From positions 4,154,001 to 4,218,000 of the forward strand of contig NZ_CP012266.1 in assembly GCF_001277235.1 (NCBI RefSeq): a stretch of 64,000 bases of DNA. Direction: 5' to 3'. A program made the translations under genes and the position numbers. Source of the stretch: Cronobacter dublinensis subsp. dublinensis LMG 23823. GTDB taxonomy: Bacteria; Pseudomonadota; Gammaproteobacteria; Enterobacterales; Enterobacteriaceae. The notes under the pieces are model-generated. The model ran no database searches, was not told where the DNA came from, and saw nothing but the letters and a program-made list of their open reading frames with translations. Shown here in pieces: positions 1 to 8,409 of this stretch; within the stretch, counting starts at the first letter, position 1, and the number at the start of each line of letters is the position of its first letter.

Positions 1-1879
1 CGAAGCCATAAGGATCGAAATCAAGTTCGTGCAGGGCTTTGTGCTGCCGATAAGTAGAATTGAGATCCCGCACCAGTCTTTGCACGCCGTTGTGCCAGTT
101 GTCATCGCCTTCGAGCAGATGCCAGTCGAGGCTGGCGTCGTGATTCCACTCGCGCCCCTGTGCGAATTCGTTGCCCATAAACAGCAGTTTTTTACCGGGG
201 AAGCCCCACATCCAGGCGTAGTAGGCGCGCAGGTTGGCGAACTTCTGCCAGGCGTCGCCCGGCATCCGGTCGAGAATCGATTTTTTGCCATGCACCACTT
301 CGTCATGTGACAGCGGCAAAACGAAGTTTTCGGTGTAGTTGTAAATCATCCCGAAGGTCATTTTGTGGTGATGGTACTGGCGATAGACCGGGTCGAGCTT
401 CATGTAGTCGAGCGTGTCGTGCATCCAGCCCAGATTCCACTTGTACCAGAAGCCGAGGCCGCCGGTTGATGGTGGGCGAGAGACGCCAGGGAAATCGGTG
501 GACTCTTCGGCCATCGTGACCGCGCCGTTCACCTGCTCGCCGATGATGCGGTTGGTGTTGCGCAGAAACTCCATCGCTTCGAGGTTCTCGCGCCCGCCGT
601 ACTGGTTCGGGATCCACTCCCCCTCTTTGCGGCTGTAGTCGCGATAAATCATCGAAGCGACGGCGTCCACGCGCAGGGCATCGATGCCGAAGCGCTCGGT
701 CCAGTACAGCGCGTTGCCCACGAGGAAGTTACTCACTTCGCGGCGGCCATAGTTGTAGATAAGCGTGTTCCAGTCCTGGTGATAGCCTTCGCGCGGGTCG
801 CCGTGCTCGTAAAGCGCGGTGCCGTCGAAATTCGCCAGCGCGAAATCATCGGACGGGAAATGCCCCGGCACCCAGTCGAGAATGACGTTCAGCCCGGCGG
901 CATGTGCGGCGTTGATGAAATAGCGAAACTCTTCGCGCGTGCCGAAACGGCGGGTCGGCGCGTAGAGGCCGGTCGGCTGATAGCCCCAACTGCCATCAAA
1001 CGGATGTTCATTGACCGGCAGCAGTTCGATATGGGTAAAGCCCATCCACTTCACGTAGGGGATCAGCTGGTCGGCAAGCTCCCGGTAGCTCAGCCAGAAA
1101 TTGTTATCCGTGTGACGTCGCCAGGAGCCGAGATGCACTTCGTAAATGGAAATGGGCGCGTCGAAACGGTTGGCGTCCTGGCGCGCGGTATTCGGCTCCA
1201 CTTTTTCCGGCAGCCCGCAGATAAGCGATGCGGTTTCCGGGCGCATCTGTGCCTCAAAGGCATACGGGTCAGATTTCATGCGCAAATGGCCGTTCGCGTC
1301 GATCATCTCATATTTGTAGAGCTGACCGTTGTGCGCACCGGGGATGAACAGCTCCCAGATGCCGCTCTCTTTACGCAGCCGCATCGGGTGGCGGCGGCCG
1401 TCCCAGTAGTTGAACTGCCCCACCACGGAGACGCGCTGCGCGTTCGGCGCCCAGACGGAGAAACGCGTGCCGGTGACGCCGTCCATCGTGTCCGGATGCG
1501 CGCCGAGCGTTTCATAAGGCCGCAGATGGGTACCTTCGGACAGCAGCCAGACATCCAGCTCCTGCAACAGCGGTCCGAAGCGATAAGGATCGTCAATCAG
1601 GTTCTGCTGCCCGTGCCAGATCACGGCCAGCTGATAGCGAAACGGGTTTTTACGACGCGCCATCACGCCGCTGAAGAAACCGCGAGAATCGAGACATTCG
1701 AGCTTGCCCACTTTGCGCCCGGTCTTGGGTTCAATAACCCAGACTTCAGTGGCGTCGGGAAGCAGCGCGCGGACTTCAATCCCCGCGTCGGTGGTGTGCA
1801 TGCCCAGAACGGAGAAAGGATCCGAAAAATGGCCCGCAATCAGCGCATTAATCACGTCTCTTGAGACACGATCAGACAT
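1..1879 (-). CDS. glgB: 1,4-alpha-glucan branching enzyme, 3' end outside window
   Basis: GlgB cuts alpha-1,4 glucan chains and re-attaches them as alpha-1,6 branches during cytoplasmic glycogen synthesis. About 626 codons are present; the family is about 728 residues, so roughly the last 100 are off the left edge. An N-terminal carbohydrate-binding (CBM48) region precedes the GH13 barrel. The catalytic residues are at the same numbers as in E. coli: nucleophile D405 in RVDAVAS, acid/base E458 in MAEES, and D526 in LSHDEVV. The ATG is at 1877-1879 in the reverse sense. In E. coli it heads the glgBXCAP genes, which would lie beyond position 1. It is not in a large operon with asd here: a terminator separates them. 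Confidence 0.97.
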   Translation of the reverse strand, partial: MSDRVSRDVINALIAGHFSDPFSVLGMHTTDAGIEVRALLPDATEVWVIEPKTGRKVGKLECLDSRGFFSGVMARRKNPFRYQLAVIWHGQQNLIDDPYRFGPLLQELDVWLLSEGTHLRPYETLGAHPDTMDGVTGTRFSVWAPNAQRVSVVGQFNYWDGRRHPMRLRKESGIWELFIPGAHNGQLYKYEMIDANGHLRMKSDPYAFEAQMRPETASLICGLPEKVEPNTARQDANRFDAPISIYEVHLGSWRRHTDNNFWLSYRELADQLIPYVKWMGFTHIELLPVNEHPFDGSWGYQPTGLYAPTRRFGTREEFRYFINAAHAAGLNVILDWVPGHFPSDDFALANFDGTALYEHGDPREGYHQDWNTLIYNYGRREVSNFLVGNALYWTERFGIDALRVDAVASMIYRDYSRKEGEWIPNQYGGRENLEAMEFLRNTNRIIGEQVNGAVTMAEESTDFPGVSRPPSTGGLGFWYKWNLGWMHDTLDYMKLDPVYRQYHHHKMTFGMIYNYTENFVLPLSHDEVVHGKKSILDRMPGDAWQKFANLRAYYAWMWGFPGKKLLFMGNEFAQGREWNHDASLDWHLLEGDDNWHNGVQRLVRDLNSTYRQHKALHELDFDPYGF

Positions 1880-2106
1880 GGTTATCATCCTGTTTATTTG
1901 GTGCCGCCCCATTCCAGCCTTACGCCTGCGCGTCCGGTAGCGACACTCTTAATGACCTGAACGGGCAGAGCCTGAAGCACTCCTGTAGCTGTGCCGTTCC
2001 ACCTGGAAGTATGACGAGAAGACCTCGCCTTATGCTAAGCATAGCCAGGGGATTCTGTTATCCCTGAGAAAATATGGAACATTCGACTTTTCTTTCGTGA
2101 CCCGGA
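1880..2106. other. glgB upstream region, no gene seen
   Basis: This is the gap between the glgB start and the asd terminator. It must hold the glgB promoter reading leftward. I see no open frame that looks real and no confident operator. Confidence 0.5.
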
Positions 2107-2135
2107 TAAAAAAAGAGCGCCGAAGCGCTCTTTTT
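2107..2135 (-). terminator. Rho-independent terminator after asd
   Basis: A six-base stem GAGCGC/GCGCTC with a four-base loop (2115-2130) is flanked by A runs on the left and T runs on the right, so it can work in both directions. It lies just beyond the asd stop codon at 2138. Confidence 0.85.
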
Positions 2136-2137
2136 GT

Positions 2138-3244
2138 TTATGCCAGTTGACGCAGCATACGCCGCAGCGGTTCGGCCGCGCCCCAGAGGAGCTGATCGCC
2201 GACCGTGAACGCCGACAGATACTCCGGCCCCATGTTGAGTTTGCGCAGGCGTCCGACCGGCGTGCTGAGCGTGCCGGTGACCGCCGCAGGCGTCAGTTCG
2301 CGCATGGTGATCTCGCGGTCGTTCGGCACCACTTTCACCCAGTCGTTATGGCCCGCCAGCAGCGATTCGATGGTCGCGAGCGACACATCTTTTTTGAGCT
2401 TCAGAGTAAACGCCTGGCTGTGGCAGCGCAGCGCGCCGATGCGCACGCACAGGCCGTCCACCGGAATCACCGACGAGGTGCCGAGAATTTTGTTGGTCTC
2501 CGCCTGGCCTTTCCACTCTTCGCGGCTCTGGCCGTTATCGAGCTGTTTGTCGATCCACGGGATAAGCCCGCCCGCCAGCGGTACGCCGAAATTATCGACC
2601 GGCAATTCACCGCTGCGGGTAAGCGCCGTGACTTTACGCTCGATATCGAGGATAGCGGAGGCCGGGTCGGCCAGTTCCGCCGCGACGTGCTGCTGCAGCA
2701 GGCCCATCTGATTCAGCAGTTCGCGCATATGGCGCGCGCCGCCGCCGGACGCCGCCTGGTAAGTGGCGACAGAGGTCCACTCCACCAGGTTCTCCGCGAA
2801 CAGACCGCCGAGCGACATCAGCATCAGGCTGACGGTGCAGTTGCCGCCGACAAAGGTCTTCACGCCCTTGTTTAAGCCTTCGGTAATGACGTGCTGGTTC
2901 ACCGGGTCGAGAATAATAATGGCGTCGTCTTTCATGCGCAGTGAAGAGGCTGCATCAATCCAGTAGCTTTGCCAGCCGCTTTCACGGAGCTTTGGATAGA
3001 TTTCGTTGGTATAATCGCCGCCCTGGCAGGTCACGATAATATCCAGCGCCTTCAGCGCGTCGAGATCGTATGCGTCCTGAAGCGTGCCGCCGCCGTGCGC
3101 GCCGAAAGCGGGCGCGGCCTGGCCGAGCTGGGACGTAGAGAAAAAGACAGGACGAATGGCGTCGAAATCGCGCTCTTCCACCATGCGTTGCATGAGTACA
3201 GAGCCGACCATACCGCGCCAGCCGATAAAACCAACATTTTTCAT
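2138..3244 (-). CDS. asd: aspartate-semialdehyde dehydrogenase
   Basis: Asd reduces beta-aspartyl phosphate to aspartate semialdehyde with NADPH, the branch-point step to lysine, diaminopimelate, threonine and methionine. The protein starts MKNVGFIGWRGMVGS, a typical dinucleotide-binding turn. The catalytic cysteine is at about residue 136 in GGNCTVSL. It has 368 residues, close to the 367 of E. coli. A longer frame runs back to 3310, but the ATG at 3242-3244 is preceded by AGGA at proper distance and begins the conserved sequence, so I chose it. It is a single gene with its own terminator, divergent from yhgN. Confidence 0.97.
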   Translation of the reverse strand: MKNVGFIGWRGMVGSVLMQRMVEERDFDAIRPVFFSTSQLGQAAPAFGAHGGGTLQDAYDLDALKALDIIVTCQGGDYTNEIYPKLRESGWQSYWIDAASSLRMKDDAIIILDPVNQHVITEGLNKGVKTFVGGNCTVSLMLMSLGGLFAENLVEWTSVATYQAASGGGARHMRELLNQMGLLQQHVAAELADPASAILDIERKVTALTRSGELPVDNFGVPLAGGLIPWIDKQLDNGQSREEWKGQAETNKILGTSSVIPVDGLCVRIGALRCHSQAFTLKLKKDVSLATIESLLAGHNDWVKVVPNDREITMRELTPAAVTGTLSTPVGRLRKLNMGPEYLSAFTVGDQLLWGAAEPLRRMLRQLA

Positions 3245-3413
3245 AACCCGTGTTCCTGCGAGATGTGCTTTGTGTGCGTGTCGGGAGAGCCCCGGAGATA
3301 CTTTCACCATACAAAATGCAGCTAAAGTGGCAAGTGAAATTAATCAATGATTGCCTGAACATCAGAAACAGAGCTAATCAGGCGTCGCGTTTACCGTTAT
3401 CAGGACTCTTTTC

Positions 3414-4007
3414 ATGAATGACATTCTCTCCGCCGCCGTCCTGCTGATCCTGATTATGGATCCGCTGGGCAACCTGCCGATTTTCATGTCGGTGCTCAAG
3501 CATACCGAGCCGAAACGCCGCAGGGCGATAATGGTGCGCGAGCTGTTTATCGCGCTGCTGCTGATGCTTATTTTCCTGTTCGCAGGCGAGAAAATTCTCG
3601 CGTTCCTGAACCTGCGCGCGGAGACGGTTTCTATTTCCGGCGGCATTATTCTCTTCCTGATTGCTATCAAAATGATTTTCCCAAGCCAGGAAGGCAACAG
3701 CACCGGCCTGCCTGCGGGCGAAGAGCCGTTTATCGTGCCGCTGGCAATCCCGCTGGTAGCGGGCCCGACGCTGCTCGCGACGCTCATGCTGCTCTCGCAT
3801 CAGTATCCGAATCAGATGGGGCATCTGGTTATCGCGCTGCTGCTCGCCTGGGGCGGCACGTTTGTCATCCTGTTGCAGTCGTCGCTGTTCCTGCGCCTGC
3901 TCGGCGAAAAAGGCGTGAACGCGCTGGAGCGCCTGATGGGCCTGGTGCTGGTTATGCTCGCCACCCAGATGTTCCTGGACGGCATCCGGGCGTGGATGAA
4001 GGGTTAA
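3414..4007 (+). CDS. yhgN: MarC/YhgN family inner membrane protein
   Basis: This is a 197-residue, very hydrophobic protein with about six predicted membrane segments. It begins MNDILSAAVLLILIMDPLGN, the hallmark of the UPF0056/MarC family (the early DPLGN motif). Length equals E. coli YhgN. MarC proteins were once linked to multiple antibiotic resistance, a link later withdrawn; the transported substrate, if any, is unknown. It is divergent from asd, as in E. coli. The ATG has an AGGA about nine bases upstream. Confidence 0.93.
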   Translation: MNDILSAAVLLILIMDPLGNLPIFMSVLKHTEPKRRRAIMVRELFIALLLMLIFLFAGEKILAFLNLRAETVSISGGIILFLIAIKMIFPSQEGNSTGLPAGEEPFIVPLAIPLVAGPTLLATLMLLSHQYPNQMGHLVIALLLAWGGTFVILLQSSLFLRLLGEKGVNALERLMGLVLVMLATQMFLDGIRAWMKG

Positions 4008-4088
4008 GAAACTTTTTTATTCGCTTTATCAATGTTGCAGCCGCGGCAATACCCGCGCGAATAACAGGATGCGTCAAAGAGAGTGAAT

Positions 4089-4391
4089 ATGCACAAGAGC
4101 GCGTGGTTTTACCGGAGCATATTATGCGTACTCTATGTCTCAGCCCTCGCCGCGTTATTGATTGTCACGGTGGATAAATATGCATGGATGAGCGAAATGG
4201 ACCCCGCTATTTCATCAGACATGATTGCTCGTGATGCCGGGTCTGCTAATAGCGGCGTGGTCGCCCCTTTTGCCTTAGCTTTCGCGCTAATCACCCAGGC
4301 GCTTTTATATCGGGTTGAGAAAAGCAAACCGTGGAAATGCCTCGCGGTTGTCTGCGCTACGCTCGCTATGCTGATTTATGCGTTACGGTAA
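4089..4391 (+). CDS. small hypothetical membrane protein
   Basis: The frame encodes about 100 residues from the ATG at 4089 (an in-frame GTG lies two codons earlier at 4083). An AGAGAG stretch just upstream could bind ribosomes. Three hydrophobic segments are visible: near residues 8-27, 55-73 and at the C-terminus (CLAVVCATLAMLIYAL). A charged loop with acidic residues follows the first segment. I do not recognise the family. It sits between yhgN and gntU, where E. coli has no gene, and is followed by the gnt terminator reading the other way. The membrane-protein character makes it more believable than a random frame. Confidence 0.6.
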   Translation: MHKSAWFYRSILCVLYVSALAALLIVTVDKYAWMSEMDPAISSDMIARDAGSANSGVVAPFALAFALITQALLYRVEKSKPWKCLAVVCATLAMLIYALR

Positions 4392-4427
4392 TCCCCCGCG
4401 CTGACACCCTCTTTGTCATGTCCTGAA

Positions 4428-4461
4428 TAAAAAAAGCCGCCGGGTCAGAGACCGGCGGCTG
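4428..4461 (-). terminator. terminator of the gntKU transcript
   Basis: A strong GC stem, AGCCGCCGG/CCGGCGGCT around 4435-4460 with a short loop, is followed on the minus strand by a run of seven T. It lies just after the gntU stop. Confidence 0.88.
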
Positions 4462-4479
4462 ATATCGAAGAAATGCGAA

Positions 4480-5820
4480 TCAGGAAAGCAGCGTAAACGC
4501 GATCATCCCGACAATGGCGCCCGTGGTGCCGAGCAGCGTTTCCATCATCGTCCAGGTTTTCAGCGTCTCCCCTTCGGTGGCGCCGGTAAACTTACCGAAC
4601 AGCCAGAACCCGGCGTCGTTGACGTGACTCACCACAATCGAGCCACCCGCGATACAGATGGAGAGCGCTGCGAGCTGCGCGCCGGAGAAGTGAAGCTGGT
4701 CGATAACCGGCATCACCAACCCGACGGCGGTGAGGCAGGCCACGGTCGCGGAGCCCTGAATAATGCGCACCGCCGCCGCCAGCACAAAGCAGGTAACGGC
4801 AATCGGCAGCCCCATGCCGGTCAGCGCTTCGCCGAGCGCCGGGCCGACGCCGGAATCCACCAGCACCTGCTTAAACACCCCGCCTGCGCCAATCACCAGC
4901 AGAATGATGCCCGCCGGTTGCAGCGCCTGGCCACAGACCGCCATGACCTTTTCTTTTTCCATGCCCTGACGGCGCGCCAACCCGTAAATCGCGACCAGGC
5001 ACGCGACCAGAATCGCGGTAAACGGATGGCCGATAAACTGCAGCCATTCGTAGAGCGTCGAGCCCTGCTCGGTAAAGCGCGCGGCGATGGTTTTCAGGCC
5101 GACCAGCACCAGCGGCAGCAGGATAAGCGCCAGGCTAAAGCCGAAGGACGGCAGTTTGCCCTCGCCCAGATGCGGCTCGCTGATATCATCAGGGATCTGC
5201 AACTCGACGTGACGGCTGATGAAGTTGCCAAAAAGCGGCCCCGCCACCAGCATGCCGGGAATGGCTGCGCACAGGCCGATTAAAATCATCCAGCCAAAAT
5301 CGGCGTGCATCTGCGAGGCAAGCAGCATCGGCGCGGGCCCCGGCAGCAGGAACGCGGCTGCCGCGGCAACGCCCGCGAACAGCGGGATCACGAGCTTCAC
5401 GAGATTGGTGCCTGTGTGGCGCGCCATCGAGAACGCGACGCTAATCAGCAGCACAATGGCCACCTCGAAAAACAGCGGCAGCGCGCAGATAAGGCCCGCG
5501 AGACCAATGGCGTAGTGCGCGCGGCTGTGGCCGAACGATTTCAGCATTTTGACCGCAATCTGGTCCACTGCGCCGGTTTCATGCAGGATTTTGCCGAACA
5601 TCGCGCCCAGCGCCACGACGACCGCCAGAAAGCCGAGCGTACCGCCCATGCCTTTTTCCATGGTGGCGGCGATTTTATCGAGCGGCATACCGGAGAAAAG
5701 CCCGGCGCCGATCGAAACGACCATCAGCGCCACGAAGGCGTGCATACGCGCCTTCATCACTAAAAATAACAGAAGTAAGACGGACCCTACTGCCGTTAAA
5801 ACGAGGGTTAATGTATTCAC
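4480..5820 (-). CDS. gntU: low-affinity gluconate transporter GntU
   Basis: GntU is a gluconate:H+ symporter of the GntP family in the inner membrane. The 446 residues match the length of the E. coli protein, and long stretches look nearly identical to it, including FFEVAIVLLISVAFSMARHTG and the conserved SHVNDAGFWLFG near the C-terminus. About 12-14 membrane segments are predicted. The start is GTG at 5818-5820, three bases after gntK, so the two genes are surely co-transcribed and perhaps translationally coupled. Control is by GntR and CRP from the promoter upstream of gntK. Confidence 0.95.
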   Translation of the reverse strand: MNTLTLVLTAVGSVLLLLFLVMKARMHAFVALMVVSIGAGLFSGMPLDKIAATMEKGMGGTLGFLAVVVALGAMFGKILHETGAVDQIAVKMLKSFGHSRAHYAIGLAGLICALPLFFEVAIVLLISVAFSMARHTGTNLVKLVIPLFAGVAAAAAFLLPGPAPMLLASQMHADFGWMILIGLCAAIPGMLVAGPLFGNFISRHVELQIPDDISEPHLGEGKLPSFGFSLALILLPLVLVGLKTIAARFTEQGSTLYEWLQFIGHPFTAILVACLVAIYGLARRQGMEKEKVMAVCGQALQPAGIILLVIGAGGVFKQVLVDSGVGPALGEALTGMGLPIAVTCFVLAAAVRIIQGSATVACLTAVGLVMPVIDQLHFSGAQLAALSICIAGGSIVVSHVNDAGFWLFGKFTGATEGETLKTWTMMETLLGTTGAIVGMIAFTLLS

Positions 5821-5823
5821 GAC

Positions 5824-6351
5824 TTACTGGCCTTTGTTGATAAGCGCAATCGTGCTGTCGATAACGTCGTCAAGCGACGGATTAATATCCACAATCAGCA
5901 CATCTTTTTCATCGTCCTGTGGGGCTTCCAGCGCTTCGAACTGGGTTACCAGCATTTGCGGCTTGAAGAAGTGCCCTTTACGCGCGCGCAGGCGGCTTTC
6001 GATCACCTCGAAATCGCCCTTCAGCCAGATGAAAGAGAGGTTCGGGTTGCCGCTGCGCAGGATATCGCGATAGCGTTTTTTCAGCGCCGAACAGACGATC
6101 AGCGACACTTTATTGGTGCGCTGCATCGCGAAGGCGGCGTCGTTAAGCGCCTGCAGCCACGGCGTGCGGTCATCGTCGTTAAGCGGATCGCCGGACGCCA
6201 TTTTCATAATGTTGCGGCGCGGATGCAGAAAGTCGCCATCCAGAAACGCCGCTTTCAGACGATGCGCGACTTCGCTGGCGACAACGGATTTCCCGCTGCC
6301 GGAAACGCCCATCAGGATATAAATGTGGTGATCATGATTGGTCGTGCTCAT
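5824..6351 (-). CDS. gntK: gluconokinase
   Basis: GntK phosphorylates gluconate to 6-phosphogluconate with ATP, feeding the Entner-Doudoroff and pentose phosphate routes. The 175 residues equal the E. coli length. The P-loop GVSGSGKS lies near residue 16, and the family motif DGDFLHPRRN follows near residue 38. A strong GGGGAG ribosome binding site precedes the ATG. It is the first gene of the gntKU unit, just downstream of the GntR operator. Confidence 0.96.
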   Translation of the reverse strand: MSTTNHDHHIYILMGVSGSGKSVVASEVAHRLKAAFLDGDFLHPRRNIMKMASGDPLNDDDRTPWLQALNDAAFAMQRTNKVSLIVCSALKKRYRDILRSGNPNLSFIWLKGDFEVIESRLRARKGHFFKPQMLVTQFEALEAPQDDEKDVLIVDINPSLDDVIDSTIALINKGQ

Positions 6352-6383
6352 TGCAGAACTCCCCTGGCAAAGGCATTACGGAT

Positions 6384-6413
6384 AATGTTACGGGTAACTG
6401 TTAACGGTAACAT
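6384..6413 (-). promoter_or_regulatory. double GntR operator in the gntK promoter
   Basis: Two overlapping near-palindromes occur here: ATGTTACGGGTAAC followed by GTTAACGGTAACAT. Each resembles the known GntR operator form ATGTTACCGGTAACAT. They lie about 40 bases before gntK, where a bound repressor would block transcription; gluconate releases GntR. Confidence 0.8.
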
Positions 6414-6467
6414 TGTCTGGCTCACACTGAAAATTAGCAATTCCCACCGGCGCCCGGTGTGAATAAG

Positions 6468-6483
6468 TGTGAGCTAGCTCAAA
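6468..6483 (-). promoter_or_regulatory. CRP-cAMP site upstream of gntK
   Basis: TGTGA-GCTAGC-TCAAA fits the CRP consensus (TGTGA, six bases, TCACA) in most positions. It sits about 60-80 bases upstream of the GntR operator, suiting activation of gntKU under carbon limitation. Confidence 0.7.
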
Positions 6484-6492
6484 TTTGTGGGA

Positions 6493-7488
6493 TTAAATGG
6501 AGCCGCCTGGCGAGAGCGTAAACCCGAGATCAAGCCTCTGCGGCGTGACGCTTTCTCCACGGATCCGCGCCAGCAAACGCTCCGCGCCGATACGCCCCAT
6601 GCGCTCGCGTGGCGTGAGCACGCTCGCGAGCTGCGGCTCCATCACCTGCCCGATATCGTGGCCGTGAAAACCGGCAATCGCCATATCGTCAGGAATACGC
6701 AGGCCCAGGCGCTGGCACTCGAACGCGGCGCCGATCGCGAGATCGTCGTTGGTGCAGAAAATACTGTCGAGCTGCGGATATTCGCGGCGCGCCTGGCGCA
6801 GCAGTTCGCTGCCGGTCGAGAACGATGACGAGTGTTCCACCATGACGCTGTAAGGCGTCAGGCCCGCGTCGAGCATCGCCTGCTCGTAGCCTTTCTGTTT
6901 CATGATGGTGCGTTCATCCAGGCGCGCGCCGAGATACGCGACGTGGCGATGGCCGCGGGCGATAATTTCCGCCGTCATCTGGCGCGCGGCGTCGAAGTTA
7001 TCAAAACCCACGGCGATATCGAGACAGGGCGAGACGCTGTCCATCAGCTCCACGACCGGAATGCCCGCGACTTCAATCATCTTCAGCGTGCGCGGCGTGT
7101 GGTTGCGCTCGGTTAAAATCAGCCCGTCGATATTCCAGGAGAGCATCGATTCCAGGCGCTCTTGTTCCAGTTCCGGCTTGTAGCCGTAGTGGGCGAGCAT
7201 GGTCTGATAACCGTGCGCGTCAATGACGCTTTCGATGCCGCGTAAGACTTCGGCGAACACCTGGTTGGTCAGGGAAGGCAGCAGCACGCCGATGGCGCGG
7301 CTGGTGGCGTTGGAGAGAATATCCGGCGCGCGGTTGGGAATGTAGCCAAGCTCATCAAGCGCCGCCGCAATTTTACTGCGCAGTGCCAGCGAGACTTGCT
7401 CGGGGTTGCGCAGATAGCGGCTGATGGTCATTTTGGTCACGCCGACGCGATCGGCCACATCCTGAAGTACCGGTCTTCTCTTTTTCAT
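6493..7488 (-). CDS. gntR: gluconate utilisation repressor, LacI family
   Basis: GntR represses the gluconate genes and is released by gluconate. The 331 residues begin with a LacI-type helix-turn-helix (LQDVADRVGVTKMTISRYL, residues about 8-26) and hinge, followed by a periplasmic-binding-protein-like sensor domain. Length matches E. coli. It is transcribed separately from its own promoter, upstream of and in the same direction as gntK, with operator and CRP site in the gap between them. Confidence 0.95.
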   Translation of the reverse strand: MKKRRPVLQDVADRVGVTKMTISRYLRNPEQVSLALRSKIAAALDELGYIPNRAPDILSNATSRAIGVLLPSLTNQVFAEVLRGIESVIDAHGYQTMLAHYGYKPELEQERLESMLSWNIDGLILTERNHTPRTLKMIEVAGIPVVELMDSVSPCLDIAVGFDNFDAARQMTAEIIARGHRHVAYLGARLDERTIMKQKGYEQAMLDAGLTPYSVMVEHSSSFSTGSELLRQARREYPQLDSIFCTNDDLAIGAAFECQRLGLRIPDDMAIAGFHGHDIGQVMEPQLASVLTPRERMGRIGAERLLARIRGESVTPQRLDLGFTLSPGGSI

Positions 7489-7544
7489 CGTCCTGAAGGG
7501 GGGATAAGATCATGGGTAATAACCAGTTTATCACGGACGCGCAA

Positions 7545-7572
7545 CAACCTTCCCCTGTTTAGAGGAAGGTTG
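7545..7572. other. inverted repeat downstream of yhhW
   Basis: A perfect nine-base inverted repeat, CAACCTTCC/GGAAGGTTG, has a ten-base loop and lies between the end of yhhW and the start of gntR. It lacks a clear T tract, so I do not call it a terminator firmly. Confidence 0.4.
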
Positions 7573-7592
7573 CGAGTGAAGTTAAGGAATTA

Positions 7593-8288
7593 TCAGACCG
7601 GCGGCAGATCGAACAGCAGAATTTCGCTGTCGCTGTCGGCGTGGATAGCCAGCGTCGCTTCGTCCCAGATAGCCAGGCCGTCGCTGGTGGTCGCACGGGT
7701 GCCGTTAATGGTCACCTCGCCTTTTACCACCTGGATCCAGACGCGGCGACCGGCGGCCGGCGCGTACTCGCCCTCTTCGCCACTGAGCAGCGCCCAGCGC
7801 GACAGTTCCATATCCTGATGCACTTTCAGCGAGCCGTCGCGGGCATCCGGCGACAGTACCAGCTGGCGGCCCTGGGCGGCGTCGAAGCGGCGCTGTTCAT
7901 AACGCGGCTCGATGCCGTTTTCAGACGGAATGATCCAAATCTGGTACAGACGCAGACGGTCGGTGGCGCTCGGGTTGTATTCCGAGTGGCGAACCCCGGT
8001 GCCGGCGCTCATTATCTGGAACTCGCCGGCAGGCACCTGCTCTTTGTTGCCCATGCTGTCCTGATGCTCTACCGCGCCTTCCAGCACGTAGGTCAGGATT
8101 TCCATATCTTTATGCGGGTGCGTACCGAAGCCCTGACCGGCATCGATGACGTCGTCGTTAATCACTCGCAGGGCGGAAAAGCCCATGAAATTCGGGTCGT
8201 AATAGTTTGCGAAAGAGAAGGTGTGCCAGGAATCCAGCCAGCCGTGATTCGCGTGGCCGCGTTCGTTTGCTTTGCGTAAATAAATCAT
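7593..8288 (-). CDS. yhhW: pirin-family quercetin 2,3-dioxygenase
   Basis: YhhW is a bicupin of the pirin family; the E. coli protein shows quercetin dioxygenase activity in vitro, but its physiological role is unclear. The metal ligands of the N-terminal cupin are present: H57, H59 (GTHPHKDME), H101 and E103 (GVRHSEYN). The 231 residues equal the E. coli length. It has a strong AAAGGGGG ribosome binding site. It lies next to yhhX as in E. coli, without overlap. Confidence 0.93.
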   Translation of the reverse strand: MIYLRKANERGHANHGWLDSWHTFSFANYYDPNFMGFSALRVINDDVIDAGQGFGTHPHKDMEILTYVLEGAVEHQDSMGNKEQVPAGEFQIMSAGTGVRHSEYNPSATDRLRLYQIWIIPSENGIEPRYEQRRFDAAQGRQLVLSPDARDGSLKVHQDMELSRWALLSGEEGEYAPAAGRRVWIQVVKGEVTINGTRATTSDGLAIWDEATLAIHADSDSEILLFDLPPV

Positions 8289-8362
8289 GTTGTACCCCCT
8301 TTGCGATTTGATGGGGTAAGTGTGTACCCGAACCGCCGACGATCATAGAGGGTGAAAATTGA

Positions 8363-8399
8363 CTCCTCTGTTCAAATTTTATGAACGAGAACAGAGGAG
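8363..8399 (-). terminator. probable terminator of yhhX
   Basis: A perfect 11-base inverted repeat, CTCCTCTGTTC/GAACAGAGGAG with a 15-base loop, lies about ten bases past the yhhX stop. On the minus strand it is followed by a short T-rich stretch (TCAATTTT). It also falls in the yhhW promoter region, so an operator role is possible. Confidence 0.45.
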
Positions 8400-8409
8400 C
8401 CTGTAACCC

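Noticed and set aside
779..1864. A 361-codon open frame on the plus strand over glgB
   Set aside because: It lies wholly antisense to a well-conserved gene, has Arg/His/Gln-rich composition typical of shadow frames in GC-rich DNA, and no domain that I recognise.
7545..7572. Inverted repeat considered as a terminator of yhhW
   Set aside because: The stem is good but there is no T tract on either strand, so it is listed only as a repeat.
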